Source: Bacteroides sp.
GTDB taxonomy: Bacteria; Bacteroidota; Bacteroidia; Bacteroidales; Bacteroidaceae
Length of the DNA stretch: 46,413 nt
NCBI GenBank assembly: GCA_015060735.1
Contig: SUXX01000011.1
Coordinates: 1-46,413, forward strand
Direction of reading: 5' to 3'
Made by a program: the position numbers and the translations under genes. The notes below the pieces were generated by a model. The model did no database searches. It saw only the letters and a list, made by a program, of their open reading frames with translations, and was not told the origin of the DNA. Shown here piece by piece: positions 16,308 to 25,180 of the stretch; positions within the stretch are counted from its first letter, which is position 1, and every line of letters begins with the position of its first letter.

Positions 16308-18134
16308 TTATTCTTTCATATCAAGTAACACCTTTCCTGAGGCATCGAGCACCTTAACTTTCAACTCGCCCTTCTTCTTTTCCAGAATCATGACGGTAGC
16401 ATTCTCCAACGTATTTCCGCCTCCGATGATGACCGGATAGTTGTTTTCCGAACTACCTACCGGATGATAGGCAAAGCGATGGGTGTGGGCATGAATGGCC
16501 AGATTGAAAGGAGCTTTATCCAAATAAGGTCGCCACAAAGTTTCACATAAGTTTTTTCCCAACATGCCATAGATAGGAATATGATGCATCAGAATACGCT
16601 TGTCGGCCTTCTTGAATTCCTTTGATGACAATTCTTGTTTCAAGAAATCGACTTGTTCGTGGCGAAGATGCGTGAAGTCGTTCAAACCGGAATATTCACG
16701 ATGGTCATCCGTCTTGTCTTCGCCACAATCCAACATCACGATTCGGGTATCTCCCCAATTGAAGGCTCCGAAAGTACGGCCTCCTACATAATCGAAATGC
16801 TTGCGTAAACCGATAGAATAGACGTTACGGATTTCATGATTTCCTCGCAAGAAGAGTGTCGGGATGCGGTCGCCATGAACGGCTTCGGTCAGCAACTTGA
16901 CAAAACGAGTGGCTTGGTCGTGACTCTTCGGGTCGTCAATGCAATCGCCATTGAACACTACAAAGTCATAATCCACATCCGCTATCTGCTTGCAAAGAGC
17001 CTCGAATACGGGTTGACGCTGGTGAAGGTCGTTGAAGATGATAGCCGTGAACGAATCGGCGTCCGTTCTTGGGGCCACGAATGAATAGAAGGGCGACTTT
17101 GCCGTATTGCCAAAGATTTTATGGTAGGCTGCATAATGAAGGATTTCTTGCGAACAGACACGGTAATAATATTTCTGACCGGACGCCAGGTTATTCAAAC
17201 GTATCTTATGAATAGTTTCGTTGAATTCCACCTGCCCATCCACCAAAAGGCGTACCCGTTCAAGATGAGTGGTGTCTGTACCAAATTCCACCCAACTATA
17301 TGTCGGGATAATTGTTTCCCACATGATAGTCATACCGCCATCTGTCGGATTTTGAAGATAAGGCTTTGTGCGGAACATTTTCTCGGCCTTGATGCCTTGA
17401 CGAAGATTCACAAGCACAGGGCGATGATCGGAAGCAACCGGCTCTTCCAATACCTCTTTCGAAGCTACGGCATATAACGGAGCTGTTTGTTTCCATACAG
17501 CAATATAATCAATCGTATTCTTCGGTGCGGGCGAAGGGTGTGTAGGCTTCTTGACATCATTCAACAATGTAAAATCTTTCTGCAACTCTTTCATCATAGC
17601 CGATTCGGGTACATCATTCAAATCACCGGCCAGATAAAAAGGTTTCTTACTCTTGGAAGCAGATTGACGGATGATTTCCAACGAAGCAATACGGTCTTCC
17701 TCGGTTAAAGAGAGATGGGTACATGCAAACATAAACTCATCATATTCGGCTATTAACAAGGCTCTCTGTTCTTCCCTACCGGGCAATGCCAAAGCCTCTG
17801 TATGCAAAGGCTTCACTCGTGAAAGCAACCCGATGCCATACTTACCACCATCATAATCTATCGCCGGATGATACACCGCATGCATTTGGGCACGCTCGGC
17901 TATTTCACCTAAGACATACTTTCCCCCACTACGTCCTGTCACACTATCCAATTCTTGGACGGCTACAACATCGGGAGCAGCATTGCGAATCACATCGGCC
18001 ACCCGCTGGACATTACACACCCCATCCATTCCATTCGCATTTCTGACATTGTATGTCATCAACTTCAAATATTCTTGCGAAAAGACCGACGATACGGCCA
18101 CTAATGCAAGCAACAAACACCAAACTTTTTTCAT
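16308..18134 (-). CDS. Secreted two-domain phosphohydrolase: EEP plus calcineurin-like
   Basis: Starting at MKKVWCLLLA gives 608 residues with a signal peptide ending near Q20; the longer open frame upstream overlaps the promoter. Residues about 22-246 form an endonuclease/exonuclease/phosphatase domain with TYNVRN, QELD (60-63), THLS (139-142), GDLND (170-174), TIDYI and SDHRP (235-239). Residues about 258-345 resemble the fibronectin-like N-terminal domain of purple acid phosphatases. Residues about 362-575 form a calcineurin-like phosphoesterase with NDLH (368-371), GDCIDD, GNHE (431-434), HH (517-518) and HAHTH (548-552). Both metal sites look intact. It should act in the periplasm or outside on phosphodiesters or phosphomonoesters; the substrate is unknown. 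Confidence 0.9.
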   Translation of the reverse strand: MKKVWCLLLALVAVSSVFSQEYLKLMTYNVRNANGMDGVCNVQRVADVIRNAAPDVVAVQELDSVTGRSGGKYVLGEIAERAQMHAVYHPAIDYDGGKYGIGLLSRVKPLHTEALALPGREEQRALLIAEYDEFMFACTHLSLTEEDRIASLEIIRQSASKSKKPFYLAGDLNDVPESAMMKELQKDFTLLNDVKKPTHPSPAPKNTIDYIAVWKQTAPLYAVASKEVLEEPVASDHRPVLVNLRQGIKAEKMFRTKPYLQNPTDGGMTIMWETIIPTYSWVEFGTDTTHLERVRLLVDGQVEFNETIHKIRLNNLASGQKYYYRVCSQEILHYAAYHKIFGNTAKSPFYSFVAPRTDADSFTAIIFNDLHQRQPVFEALCKQIADVDYDFVVFNGDCIDDPKSHDQATRFVKLLTEAVHGDRIPTLFLRGNHEIRNVYSIGLRKHFDYVGGRTFGAFNWGDTRIVMLDCGEDKTDDHREYSGLNDFTHLRHEQVDFLKQELSSKEFKKADKRILMHHIPIYGMLGKNLCETLWRPYLDKAPFNLAIHAHTHRFAYHPVGSSENNYPVIIGGGNTLENATVMILEKKKGELKVKVLDASGKVLLDMKE

Positions 18135-18163
18135 AGTATTCTTCTTTATCAATTTCAATGAAG

Positions 18164-18171
18164 CAAATTTA
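18164..18171 (-). promoter_or_regulatory. -7 element for double phosphohydrolase
   Basis: The - strand reads TAAATTTG, matching TAnnTTTG, 30 bp upstream of the MKKVWC start. This is why the upstream ATG at 18212 is rejected. Confidence 0.5.
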
Positions 18172-18191
18172 AGGAAAAAAAATGAATTTAG

Positions 18192-18199
18192 TATCTTTG
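18192..18199 (+). promoter_or_regulatory. -7 element for acyltransferase/EamA operon
   Basis: TATCTTTG, a perfect -7 match, 30 bp upstream of the ATG at 18230. The longer frame starting at 18182 would begin inside the promoter. Confidence 0.65.
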
Positions 18200-18229
18200 C
18201 AAGCACTAACATTAAAAGAAGAAAAAAAG

Positions 18230-19321
18230 ATGAAACGCATTGCTTTTTTGGATTACATCAGAGTGTTTGCCTGTTTTCTGGTTATCCTGGTTCATGCCAG
18301 TGAAAATTTCTATGGTGCTCCCGGTTCTACTGACTTAGCTGGTCCTCAATCCTTTTTAGCTAACGAAGCCGACCGCTTATGGGTGTCCATATACGATGGA
18401 TTTGCACGCATGTCCGTACCACTATTCATGATTGTATCGGCCTATCTGCTTGCTCCCATGAAAGAAAACCAAACTTCATGGCAATTCTATCTGCATCGCT
18501 TTACTCGCATTCTTCCTCCCATGTTATTTTTCATGATTCTCTATAGCACCCTTCCGATGTTATGGGGACAGATAGATAGTGCCACCTCTTTAAAAGACCT
18601 ATCTCGACTATTTCTGAATTTTCCGACACTGGCCGGACATCTATGGTTCATGTATCCTCTCATCAGTATCTATTTGTTCATCCCCATTATTTCTCCTTGG
18701 CTGAATAAGGCTACGCCCCGTGAAGAACGCTTCTTCATCGGCTTATTCTTATTGTCCACGTGTATTCCTTTCCTAAACCGTTGGGCAGGTGAAGTATGGG
18801 GGCAATGCTTTTGGAATAATTATCACATGTTATGGTATTTCTCAGGCTATCTAGGTTATCTGGTATTAGCACACTACATCCGCGTTCATCTCACCTGGGA
18901 CAAGCGAAAAAAATTCTTGATAGGCCTTTTCTCTATGATTACAGGAGCTATCATAACCATCTATTCTTTCTATATCCAAGCCATACCAGGCGTGCTTCAT
19001 TCCACTCCGGTCATTGAAGTAGCTTGGGCCTTCTGCACACCTAATTGCGTTCTCCTTACTGCCGGAGCCTTCTTGATGTTCTCTTGCATCACAAGAGAAG
19101 TAGCTCCACGAATTATCACCGATTTATCCCAATTAAGTTTCGGCATTTTCTTGATCCATATCTTTTGGCTTGGCTTTTGGGTGTCTATCTTCAAAGGGCC
19201 ATGGGCTATGCCAACAGGAATCGCCATACCTTGTATCAGCATCACGACTTTCATTTGCTCATACCTTTCATGCAAAATCATTTCCTACCTTCCTGGAAGC
19301 AAGTGGATGATTGGAGCTTGA
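18230..19321 (+). CDS. Acyltransferase-3 family membrane protein
   Basis: From MKRIAFLDY it is a 363-residue polytopic protein with about ten helices. LDYIRVFACFLVILVHASENF carries the family's conserved D, R and His. MSVPLFMIVSAYLLAP and HLWFMYPLISIYLFIPII are further family hallmarks. It is related to surface-glycan or peptidoglycan O-acetyltransferases (OatA/WecH-like group). Residues near 55-70 of the protein are followed by the usual MSVPLFM re-entrant helix. The EamA transporter gene begins 12 bp downstream in the same operon. It is only distantly similar to the acyltransferase at 5360. The acceptor is unknown. Confidence 0.85.
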   Translation: MKRIAFLDYIRVFACFLVILVHASENFYGAPGSTDLAGPQSFLANEADRLWVSIYDGFARMSVPLFMIVSAYLLAPMKENQTSWQFYLHRFTRILPPMLFFMILYSTLPMLWGQIDSATSLKDLSRLFLNFPTLAGHLWFMYPLISIYLFIPIISPWLNKATPREERFFIGLFLLSTCIPFLNRWAGEVWGQCFWNNYHMLWYFSGYLGYLVLAHYIRVHLTWDKRKKFLIGLFSMITGAIITIYSFYIQAIPGVLHSTPVIEVAWAFCTPNCVLLTAGAFLMFSCITREVAPRIITDLSQLSFGIFLIHIFWLGFWVSIFKGPWAMPTGIAIPCISITTFICSYLSCKIISYLPGSKWMIGA

Positions 19322-19333
19322 TTAAATAATAAT

Positions 19334-20233
19334 ATGAAAGAAAAGACAATTGGCCACTTGGCATGTTTCGTGGCATATGCCATCTTCGGCATCAACATCA
19401 TTGTTTGCAAAGACTTGACAAGCAGTCGGCTCATTTCGCCGATTGCTTTGTTCTGTTTACGGTCATTAGGAGCAGGTCTGCTCTTTTGGCTCATCTCATG
19501 CTTCCTACCGAAAGAGAAAGTGGAAAAGAAAGATTACGGTAAGATTCTGTCGGCATCGCTTTTGGGATTCTTCCTCACGCAAGTAACCTTTCTGGTGGCA
19601 ATCCCCGACATCACACCGATGGACTGCTCCATCGTGAGTTCACTCTCGCCCATCTACACGATGTTCATCGCGGCATATGTACTAAAAGAACCGATTACAC
19701 TCCGCAAGGCCGGAGGGGTAGTTATCAGCTTCATCGGAATTATCTATCTGATAATGAACAGTGTAACAGGAACGGGAGGCACCACACAAACCAGTTTCAA
19801 CGGTATTCTGCTGATGATTGCAAACAGTCTTTGCTTCTCGCTCTACTTGGGATTGTTCAAGCCCGTCATCACTAAATATTCGGTCATTACATTCATGAAG
19901 TGGATTTTCCTATACGCATCTGTATTCTCACTTCCGATCGCAATACACGAACTGATGGCATTCGACTATAGCCTTCTTTCGGGCACCTATCTATCGGAAC
20001 TGGCGTTCCTTATCATTTGCTCCACCTTCATCACCTATTTCCTCATCCCATTGGGGCAGAAACGTATCCGCCCCACGTTGGTGAGTATGTACAGCTATGT
20101 ACAGCCCATCATAGCCATTGTTATCAGTATTTGGCTCGGAATGGACACGCTAAGTTGGCAGAAAGTACTCGCAGCAGTAATGGTGTTCGGCGGTGTGGTG
20201 ATGGTGAATTATAGCCGGAGTGCAAAAGGATAG
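19334..20233 (+). CDS. EamA/DMT-family transporter
   Basis: A 299-residue protein with ten predicted helices in two EamA repeats. Typical features are the first helix HLACFVAYAIFGINIIVCKDL, DITPMDCSIVSSLSPIYTMFIAAY at the end of repeat 1, and RPTLVSMYSYVQPIIAIVISI at the end of repeat 2. It probably exports a small metabolite. It is the second gene after the acyltransferase (12 bp gap). It converges with the 187-aa unknown gene with only six bases between stop codons. Similarity to the EamA protein at 1727-2617 is at family level only. Confidence 0.88.
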   Translation: MKEKTIGHLACFVAYAIFGINIIVCKDLTSSRLISPIALFCLRSLGAGLLFWLISCFLPKEKVEKKDYGKILSASLLGFFLTQVTFLVAIPDITPMDCSIVSSLSPIYTMFIAAYVLKEPITLRKAGGVVISFIGIIYLIMNSVTGTGGTTQTSFNGILLMIANSLCFSLYLGLFKPVITKYSVITFMKWIFLYASVFSLPIAIHELMAFDYSLLSGTYLSELAFLIICSTFITYFLIPLGQKRIRPTLVSMYSYVQPIIAIVISIWLGMDTLSWQKVLAAVMVFGGVVMVNYSRSAKG

Positions 20234-20239
20234 AATATT

Positions 20240-20803
20240 CTAATTTTGATATTCTCCCATATTGACTTTTTCGAAATTATACCCCATCCGCTTCAATTGG
20301 ATGGCAGCACCAATGCGGAACATGACTTTGCACGCACGTGAGAAGACATGAAAAGCCAATTCGCTTTGCGGAGGCACTTGCTCGAACCGAATCAAATCTA
20401 CTGCCTTCTCGCCACACGAACGGATGATTTCTTCCAACTCTTTTGCCGTGCGGCTATCAAGTGGCAAGCGAAGCAAATCACGAACAATATGCTCGTCCAT
20501 ATCATCGAATCCCTGTTCGCCATAATAACTCTGATACGGCATCTTCAAGAATGTTTCCCAATCAGCATCCCAACCATATGCTACTGCCAAGCCTAAATAT
20601 GCTGCCCACGAAACAGAAACCGTAGGATAATGAATGATTTCAGGTACAGCATCAGCCATATATTCAGGAGCCAGTATCTTCCATTGCTCATCAATGTCTT
20701 CTGTAGCAAGCAACACTCCCTTCAACGCACCTCGTTGGGTGCAAAGACGCAGAAGTTCATTCTGCATCTTCTCTTCCAAACGAATCAAATATTGTATGTC
20801 CAT
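20240..20803 (-). CDS. Conserved protein of unknown function (187 aa)
   Basis: A soluble, acidic, mostly helical 187-residue protein with no signal peptide or membrane segment. I do not recognise a named domain. Visible features are an N-terminal helix (MDIQYLIRLEEKMQNELLRL), the segment YPTVSVSWAAYLGLAVAYGWDADW in the middle, and a C-terminal helix HVFSRACKVMFRIGAAIQLKRMGY. The pattern looks like a conserved Bacteroides hypothetical protein. It lies downstream of a 132-bp repeat element and converges with the EamA gene. No function can be offered. Confidence 0.7.
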   Translation of the reverse strand: MDIQYLIRLEEKMQNELLRLCTQRGALKGVLLATEDIDEQWKILAPEYMADAVPEIIHYPTVSVSWAAYLGLAVAYGWDADWETFLKMPYQSYYGEQGFDDMDEHIVRDLLRLPLDSRTAKELEEIIRSCGEKAVDLIRFEQVPPQSELAFHVFSRACKVMFRIGAAIQLKRMGYNFEKVNMGEYQN

Positions 20804-20826
20804 AAAAATAATTATTTTTCATTCTT

Positions 20827-20958
20827 GTCATTCAGAACGAAACGAAGACGTGTTGTTGAACGAAGTAAAAATCTCGGTAACACCTACTTTATGTTACCGA
20901 GATTTTTCGGACAGAGTCCTCAACAACTCGTCTTTCTCCCTTCGGTCGTCTGAATGAC
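20827..20958. repeat. Dispersed nested inverted-repeat element, copy A
   Basis: Three nested pairs of arms: outer GTCATTCAG (20827-20835) with CTGAATGAC (20950-20958); middle 20845-20860 with 20920-20934; inner AAAAATCTCGGTAACA (20867-20882) with its perfect complement at 20892-20907. The stretch 20901-20934 recurs almost exactly at 46186-46218. It looks like a miniature inverted-repeat element and may also terminate the oxalate operon transcript. Confidence 0.8.
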
Positions 20959-21009
20959 ATTCGGTTTGTCGTCCACAAAGATAATACATTTATCGGACAT
21001 ACCGAAAAA

Positions 21010-21948
21010 TCAAGCTACCATCCGTGTAATCCAAATCCAGAACGGAGCAGCCACCACGAAAAGCAAGATGCTGAACGCCAAGGACGATGTCCCCGTCCGT
21101 TCGTAAAGCTGGTTCTGATTACCGATGATGATGCCCGAAAATGCCGGAGGCAAGGCACCGGCCAAGACCATCATCTGGAGCTTGTCGGCCTCCATGTGGA
21201 AAAACAACCCAACAAGAAGTAAGGCAGCCGGCATCAGGACGAGCTTTAACACCGTGTTGTATATCACCTCCTTATCCAACTGGAATTTCATTCCGCTCAG
21301 TGTCAAGCCTGCCGCAAAGACCGCTACACCCGAGTTAGCTTTCGCTATCAGTTCGAAGTTCGGGTCGAGAATAGCCGGAAACTTGATGTCGAGCAAGACA
21401 AGTATCACCGCCAGGATAGGTGCCCAACACACCGGCTCCTTCAAAGCATCAATCACCGGATTGCCTTTCTTGGCCTGTTGCACCGAACCACCGTTGTTCA
21501 TCAACGCCAACCCTATCGGGATATTGATGGCATTCACCACGATGGACACGATGGCTACCACCAAGCCTGTCGTTGCCGTTGCTCCATAAATAGGCTCCAG
21601 CACCGCAAAGCCCAGGAATCCGATGGTGGGTGAACCGGAAATCAAGGCACACACTGCCGCCTCGCTCTTGGTGTGACGGAAGAACTTGTAGCACGAATAA
21701 TACGACCACAGGAACATCCCCGTAATCACCACGAGGCTGACCAGCGTCAGCTTCAAATCATCGAACAACATCGCACTGTCAGCCTTCACGATGGACACGA
21801 ACAAGGCTGCCGGAAGGGCATACGTCAGCACGAGCTTGTTCAGCACTTTCGAGTCTTCGGTCTTGAAGACTCCCACCTTCCCTGCCCAATAGCCCAAGAA
21901 CATAATGACGAAGATGGGAAGGATGTCTTTGATTAGAATGTCTATCAT
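21010..21948 (-). CDS. AEC-family transporter (YfdV-like), candidate oxalate/formate carrier
   Basis: A 312-residue protein with about ten membrane helices, the normal size of the auxin efflux carrier (AEC) family. The start [26 protein letters not shown] and the segment [19 protein letters not shown] are characteristic, as is the central [18 protein letters not shown]. Members move organic anions such as malonate, malate or auxin. It lies downstream of oxc and frc on the same strand, the order I recall for E. coli yfdW-yfdU-yfdV, where YfdV is also AEC. Transport of oxalate or formate is therefore inferred. A hairpin repeat of 78 bp separates it from oxc and could reduce its share of the transcript. 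Confidence 0.88.
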   Translation of the reverse strand: MIDILIKDILPIFVIMFLGYWAGKVGVFKTEDSKVLNKLVLTYALPAALFVSIVKADSAMLFDDLKLTLVSLVVITGMFLWSYYSCYKFFRHTKSEAAVCALISGSPTIGFLGFAVLEPIYGATATTGLVVAIVSIVVNAINIPIGLALMNNGGSVQQAKKGNPVIDALKEPVCWAPILAVILVLLDIKFPAILDPNFELIAKANSGVAVFAAGLTLSGMKFQLDKEVIYNTVLKLVLMPAALLLVGLFFHMEADKLQMMVLAGALPPAFSGIIIGNQNQLYERTGTSSLAFSILLFVVAAPFWIWITRMVA

Positions 21949-21975
21949 AATTTTGTTTTTCTTTTATTCCCTAAC

Positions 21976-22053
21976 GTGTCATCCTGAGCAACGCGAAGGA
22001 TCTGATTACACAAATGGATGTATCCAGATTCTTCACTACGTTCAGAATGACAC
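21976..22053. repeat. Dispersed inverted-repeat element, copy B, inside oxalate operon
   Basis: GTGTCATCCTGAGCAACGCGAAGGATCTGA (first 30 bp) faces an imperfect reverse complement ending TTCAGAATGACAC at 22053, with a short loop. It can fold into one long hairpin in the oxc-AEC mRNA. Confidence 0.85.
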
Positions 22054-22063
22054 AAACGGGTAA

Positions 22064-23779
22064 TTATTTTACAGACGAATGTGGATTCAAATTCCCGATA
22101 TGCCCACTTTCCACGCCTACCGACGGGTCGATGACACAGTTGATAAGGCAAGGACACTTCAAGGCCAAAGCTGAACTGAGGGCATCATCCAATTCCTCTG
22201 GTGTAGTGACATGAAATGCCTTTCCTCCGAATGCCTCAATCATCCGGTCGTAACGGGCTTCAGGCATCAGCATCGTGGGAGCAGGGTCGCCATTCGTCCC
22301 GTGGCCTTTCTCATCGCCTCGATAGATACCTCCGTTGTTGAGTATCAGCACCGTCACCGGCAAGCGGTAACGACAGATGGTCTCTATCTCCATCCCACTG
22401 AACCCGAAGGCACTATCTCCTTCGATAGCAAGTACCTGCTTGCCTCCCGTAACGGCTGCCCCGATGCTATAGCCCATACCAATGCCCATCACGCCCCACG
22501 TACCTGTGTCGAGACGCAAACGCGGATGATACATATTCACCACATTGCGGGTGTTGTCCAGGGCATTCGCCCCTTCGTTCACCAAATAGATGTCTTTGTA
22601 GTCCTGCAACACATCGGCCACCACCTTCAAAGCATTGAAGTAGTTCATCGGAGCGGTCGGTGTCGTGAGTTTCTTCTGCATCTTCTCAGCATTGACTTGC
22701 TTCACGGCATTGATGCTGTTCATCCACGCCTCACCGCAACGGATGTTGAACGGTTCCATCTTGCAGAGCATCAAATCCAAGGAAGAGGCGATGTCGCCCA
22801 CTACTGGAGCTTCGATTTCGCGGTTGCTGTCCATCTCTTCGGCACAGATGTCCAACTGGATAAACTTGGCGTTCGGATTCCACTTCTTGCCCTTGCCGTG
22901 ATTCAAGAGCCAGTTGAGCCTTGCTCCTACCAGCATCACTACATCCGCTTGACCAAGTACCAAACTACGTGCCGAAGCTGCACACAACGGATGGTCATCG
23001 GGTAAGACACCTTTCGCCATCGACATCGGCAAGAACGGGATACCGGTCTTCTCAATGAACTCTTTCAACGGTCCTTCCGCCTGTGCGTATGCCGCTCCCT
23101 TACCGATGATAATCAACGGTTTAGCAGCATTGCTTAAGAGCTTCAAGGCACGCTTTACAGCTGTTGAGCAGGGTAGTTGCAAGGGGGCAGGGTCGATAGG
23201 TGTAAAGAGCGAAGCCTGTGCTTCCTGAATATCCATCGTCATACTGAGCATCGCTGTAGTAATGTCGAGATAGACTCCACCGGGCCGTCCCGACAAGGCG
23301 GAACGAATAGCTCTTGCTACACCGATAGCAATGTCCTGTGGTCGGTTGATGCGATAAGCTGCCTTCACAAAGGGTTTGGCAATGTTCATCTGGTCGAGTC
23401 CTTCGTAATCACCCTGTTGCAGGTCGATGATGTTACGGTCACTCGACCCGCTGATTTGTATCATCGGGAATCCGTTGACGGTGGCTTCTGCCAAGGCTGT
23501 CAATCCATTCAGGAAACCTGGAGCAGAGACGGTCAAGCAGATACCCGGCTTTTTGGTCAGGTAACCGCTGATGGCTGCTGCGTGTCCAGCCGACTGTTCG
23601 TGACGGAAGCCAATGTAACGGATGCCTGCCTGTTGAGCATAACGTGCCAAGTCAGTCACTGGGATGCCTACCACGCCAAAGATGTTCTCTACCCCATTCA
23701 TCTTCAAGGCATCGACCAAGAGGTGCATCCCATCGGTAAGGGATGCATTGGGGTTATCTGTAATATAATTCATAGTCAT
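22064..23779 (-). CDS. oxc: Oxalyl-CoA decarboxylase (thiamine diphosphate enzyme)
   Basis: A 571-residue ThDP enzyme that decarboxylates oxalyl-CoA to formyl-CoA and CO2 in the cytosol. It follows the Oxalobacter enzyme closely along its length: E61 in FRHEQSAGHAA activates the cofactor, QQGDYEGLDQ holds Y125/E126 (Y120/E121 in O. formigenes), and GDSAFGFSGMEIETICRY binds ThDP/Mg. LNNGGIYRG carries the conserved active-site Tyr. The C-terminal flap reads GVESGHIGNL: the flap serine is kept (S558), but the position that I recall as Arg555 in O. formigenes is His560. MNYITD, two codons in, is an alternative start. It begins six bases after the stop of frc. Confidence 0.97.
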   Translation of the reverse strand: MTMNYITDNPNASLTDGMHLLVDALKMNGVENIFGVVGIPVTDLARYAQQAGIRYIGFRHEQSAGHAAAISGYLTKKPGICLTVSAPGFLNGLTALAEATVNGFPMIQISGSSDRNIIDLQQGDYEGLDQMNIAKPFVKAAYRINRPQDIAIGVARAIRSALSGRPGGVYLDITTAMLSMTMDIQEAQASLFTPIDPAPLQLPCSTAVKRALKLLSNAAKPLIIIGKGAAYAQAEGPLKEFIEKTGIPFLPMSMAKGVLPDDHPLCAASARSLVLGQADVVMLVGARLNWLLNHGKGKKWNPNAKFIQLDICAEEMDSNREIEAPVVGDIASSLDLMLCKMEPFNIRCGEAWMNSINAVKQVNAEKMQKKLTTPTAPMNYFNALKVVADVLQDYKDIYLVNEGANALDNTRNVVNMYHPRLRLDTGTWGVMGIGMGYSIGAAVTGGKQVLAIEGDSAFGFSGMEIETICRYRLPVTVLILNNGGIYRGDEKGHGTNGDPAPTMLMPEARYDRMIEAFGGKAFHVTTPEELDDALSSALALKCPCLINCVIDPSVGVESGHIGNLNPHSSVK

Positions 23780-23785
23780 CAGTTT

Positions 23786-25057
23786 TTACTTACACACAAT
23801 ATGCTTATCACGGAGAGCCTTGATTTCATCAGCCGTATAGCCGATTTCCTTCAACACCTCATCGGTATGCTCACCCAAGGCAGGAGCCGGCTTTACTTCC
23901 GGTGTATAGCTGGAGAACTTCGGAGGACAGCCGATAGTCAAGAATTTGCCACGTCCCGGTTGATCGACTTCCACAATAGTACCACACTTACGGAGTGATT
24001 CATCTTCAGCGATTTCCTTCATACTCAACACCGGACCACAAGGCACACCGAGTTTACCTAACTCTTCCACGATTGCCATCTTGTCACGGGTGATGGTATA
24101 GGCTTCGATAGCTGCATAGATTTCTTCTTTCACCTTTTCACGGGCATCGGGTGTATTGAACTTCGGATCGTCTATCCATTCCGGCTTACCGATGGCTTTA
24201 GCTGCTGCCGCAAAGGGTTTCATCTCGTTCTGAAGGACGATATAGACAAATGCACTCGGGTCATTTTCCCAACCCTTGCATCGGTAACACCATCCCAACA
24301 CCTGACCGCCTTCCACATTACCGCCACGAGGTACGGTATCGGTAAACTTGCCGTTCGGATATTGCGGCATGTGCTTCAATACACCAGTATGTTCCAGAAT
24401 AAGTTGGTCGCGAAGTTTCACACGACAAAGATTAATGACGGCATCTTGCATGGATTGTTGTACAAAGCATCCTTCGCCCGTTTTTTCGCGTTGCATCAAG
24501 GCTGCCAAAAGGCCGATAAGCAAGTGCATACCTGTATTGCTATCACCCAAGGCTGCTCCCGATTGAGTCGGAATGTCGTACTCGCCCTTGTACCATCCGG
24601 TAGTAGCCGCTGCCCCACCGGCACATTGAGCCACCGGTTCGAATGCCTTCACACTGGCCAACGGTGAATCGTCATTGAAGCCTTTGATAGTACCATAAAT
24701 CACACGGGGATTGATTTTGTGAACTTCCTCCCACGAGAATCCGAGTTTGTCTACGGCTCCCGGATGAAGGTTTTCCACAAAGATGTCGGCAGTTTCAAGC
24801 AATCGGGTCAGAATCTCTTTACCTTCGGAAGTCTTCATATCCAATTCGATGGAACGCTTGTTACAGTTCAATTGCAAGTAATACAAACTGTCCATGTCGG
24901 GATAATCCAACAATTCGGTACGGGTAGGATCACCTAATCCCTTGCGTTCAATCTTGATGACATCGGCTCCGAGCCAAGCCAACATCTGCGTACACGACGG
25001 ACCGGACTGCACTTGAGTCCAGTCAATCACTCTGATACCTTGTAAAGGTGCTGTCAT
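23786..25057 (-). CDS. frc: Formyl-CoA:oxalate CoA-transferase
   Basis: A 423-residue class III CoA-transferase that moves CoA from formyl-CoA to oxalate, so that Oxc can regenerate formyl-CoA. Family residues are clear: Q17 in TQVQSGP, IKIERKG near 35, [12 protein letters not shown] near 64-75, the catalytic aspartate D172 in GDSNTGMH, and [16 protein letters not shown] near 203. The flexible glycine loop is GGNVEGGQ (245-252); the Oxalobacter enzyme has four successive glycines before Gln, here only two. It is first in the frc-oxc-AEC operon and has an AGGAGG ribosome-binding site, unusual in this phylum. Assignment is supported by the adjacent oxc. Confidence 0.96.
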   Translation of the reverse strand: MTAPLQGIRVIDWTQVQSGPSCTQMLAWLGADVIKIERKGLGDPTRTELLDYPDMDSLYYLQLNCNKRSIELDMKTSEGKEILTRLLETADIFVENLHPGAVDKLGFSWEEVHKINPRVIYGTIKGFNDDSPLASVKAFEPVAQCAGGAAATTGWYKGEYDIPTQSGAALGDSNTGMHLLIGLLAALMQREKTGEGCFVQQSMQDAVINLCRVKLRDQLILEHTGVLKHMPQYPNGKFTDTVPRGGNVEGGQVLGWCYRCKGWENDPSAFVYIVLQNEMKPFAAAAKAIGKPEWIDDPKFNTPDAREKVKEEIYAAIEAYTITRDKMAIVEELGKLGVPCGPVLSMKEIAEDESLRKCGTIVEVDQPGRGKFLTIGCPPKFSSYTPEVKPAPALGEHTDEVLKEIGYTADEIKALRDKHIVCK

Positions 25058-25065
25058 AATTCGTT

Positions 25066-25071
25066 CCTCCT
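25066..25071 (-). promoter_or_regulatory. Strong Shine-Dalgarno before frc
   Basis: The - strand reads AGGAGG eight bases before the frc ATG. Most other starts in the window lack such a site, as expected for Bacteroidetes. Confidence 0.7.
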
Positions 25072-25145
25072 ATAATAAATGAATAAAGTTTAGGGGGATA
25101 ACGAATGTTGTAAGAAATGGTTCGACTCAATAAAGACCATTTATA

Positions 25146-25179
25146 AAAAAAGGGATGTTATTCACATCCCCTTATTTTT
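25146..25179 (-). terminator. Intrinsic terminator between the 78-aa gene and frc
   Basis: On the - strand GGGGATG-TGAATAA-CATCCC is followed by seven T residues, directly after the stop of the 78-aa gene. A- and T-runs on both sides make it usable in either direction. It implies that frc has its own promoter or depends on read-through. Confidence 0.75.
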
Positions 25180-25180
25180 T

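Noticed and set aside
22211-23005. 264-residue open frame opposite oxc
   Set aside because: It is an antisense shadow of a clearly coding oxc gene and shows no domain, signal or promoter.
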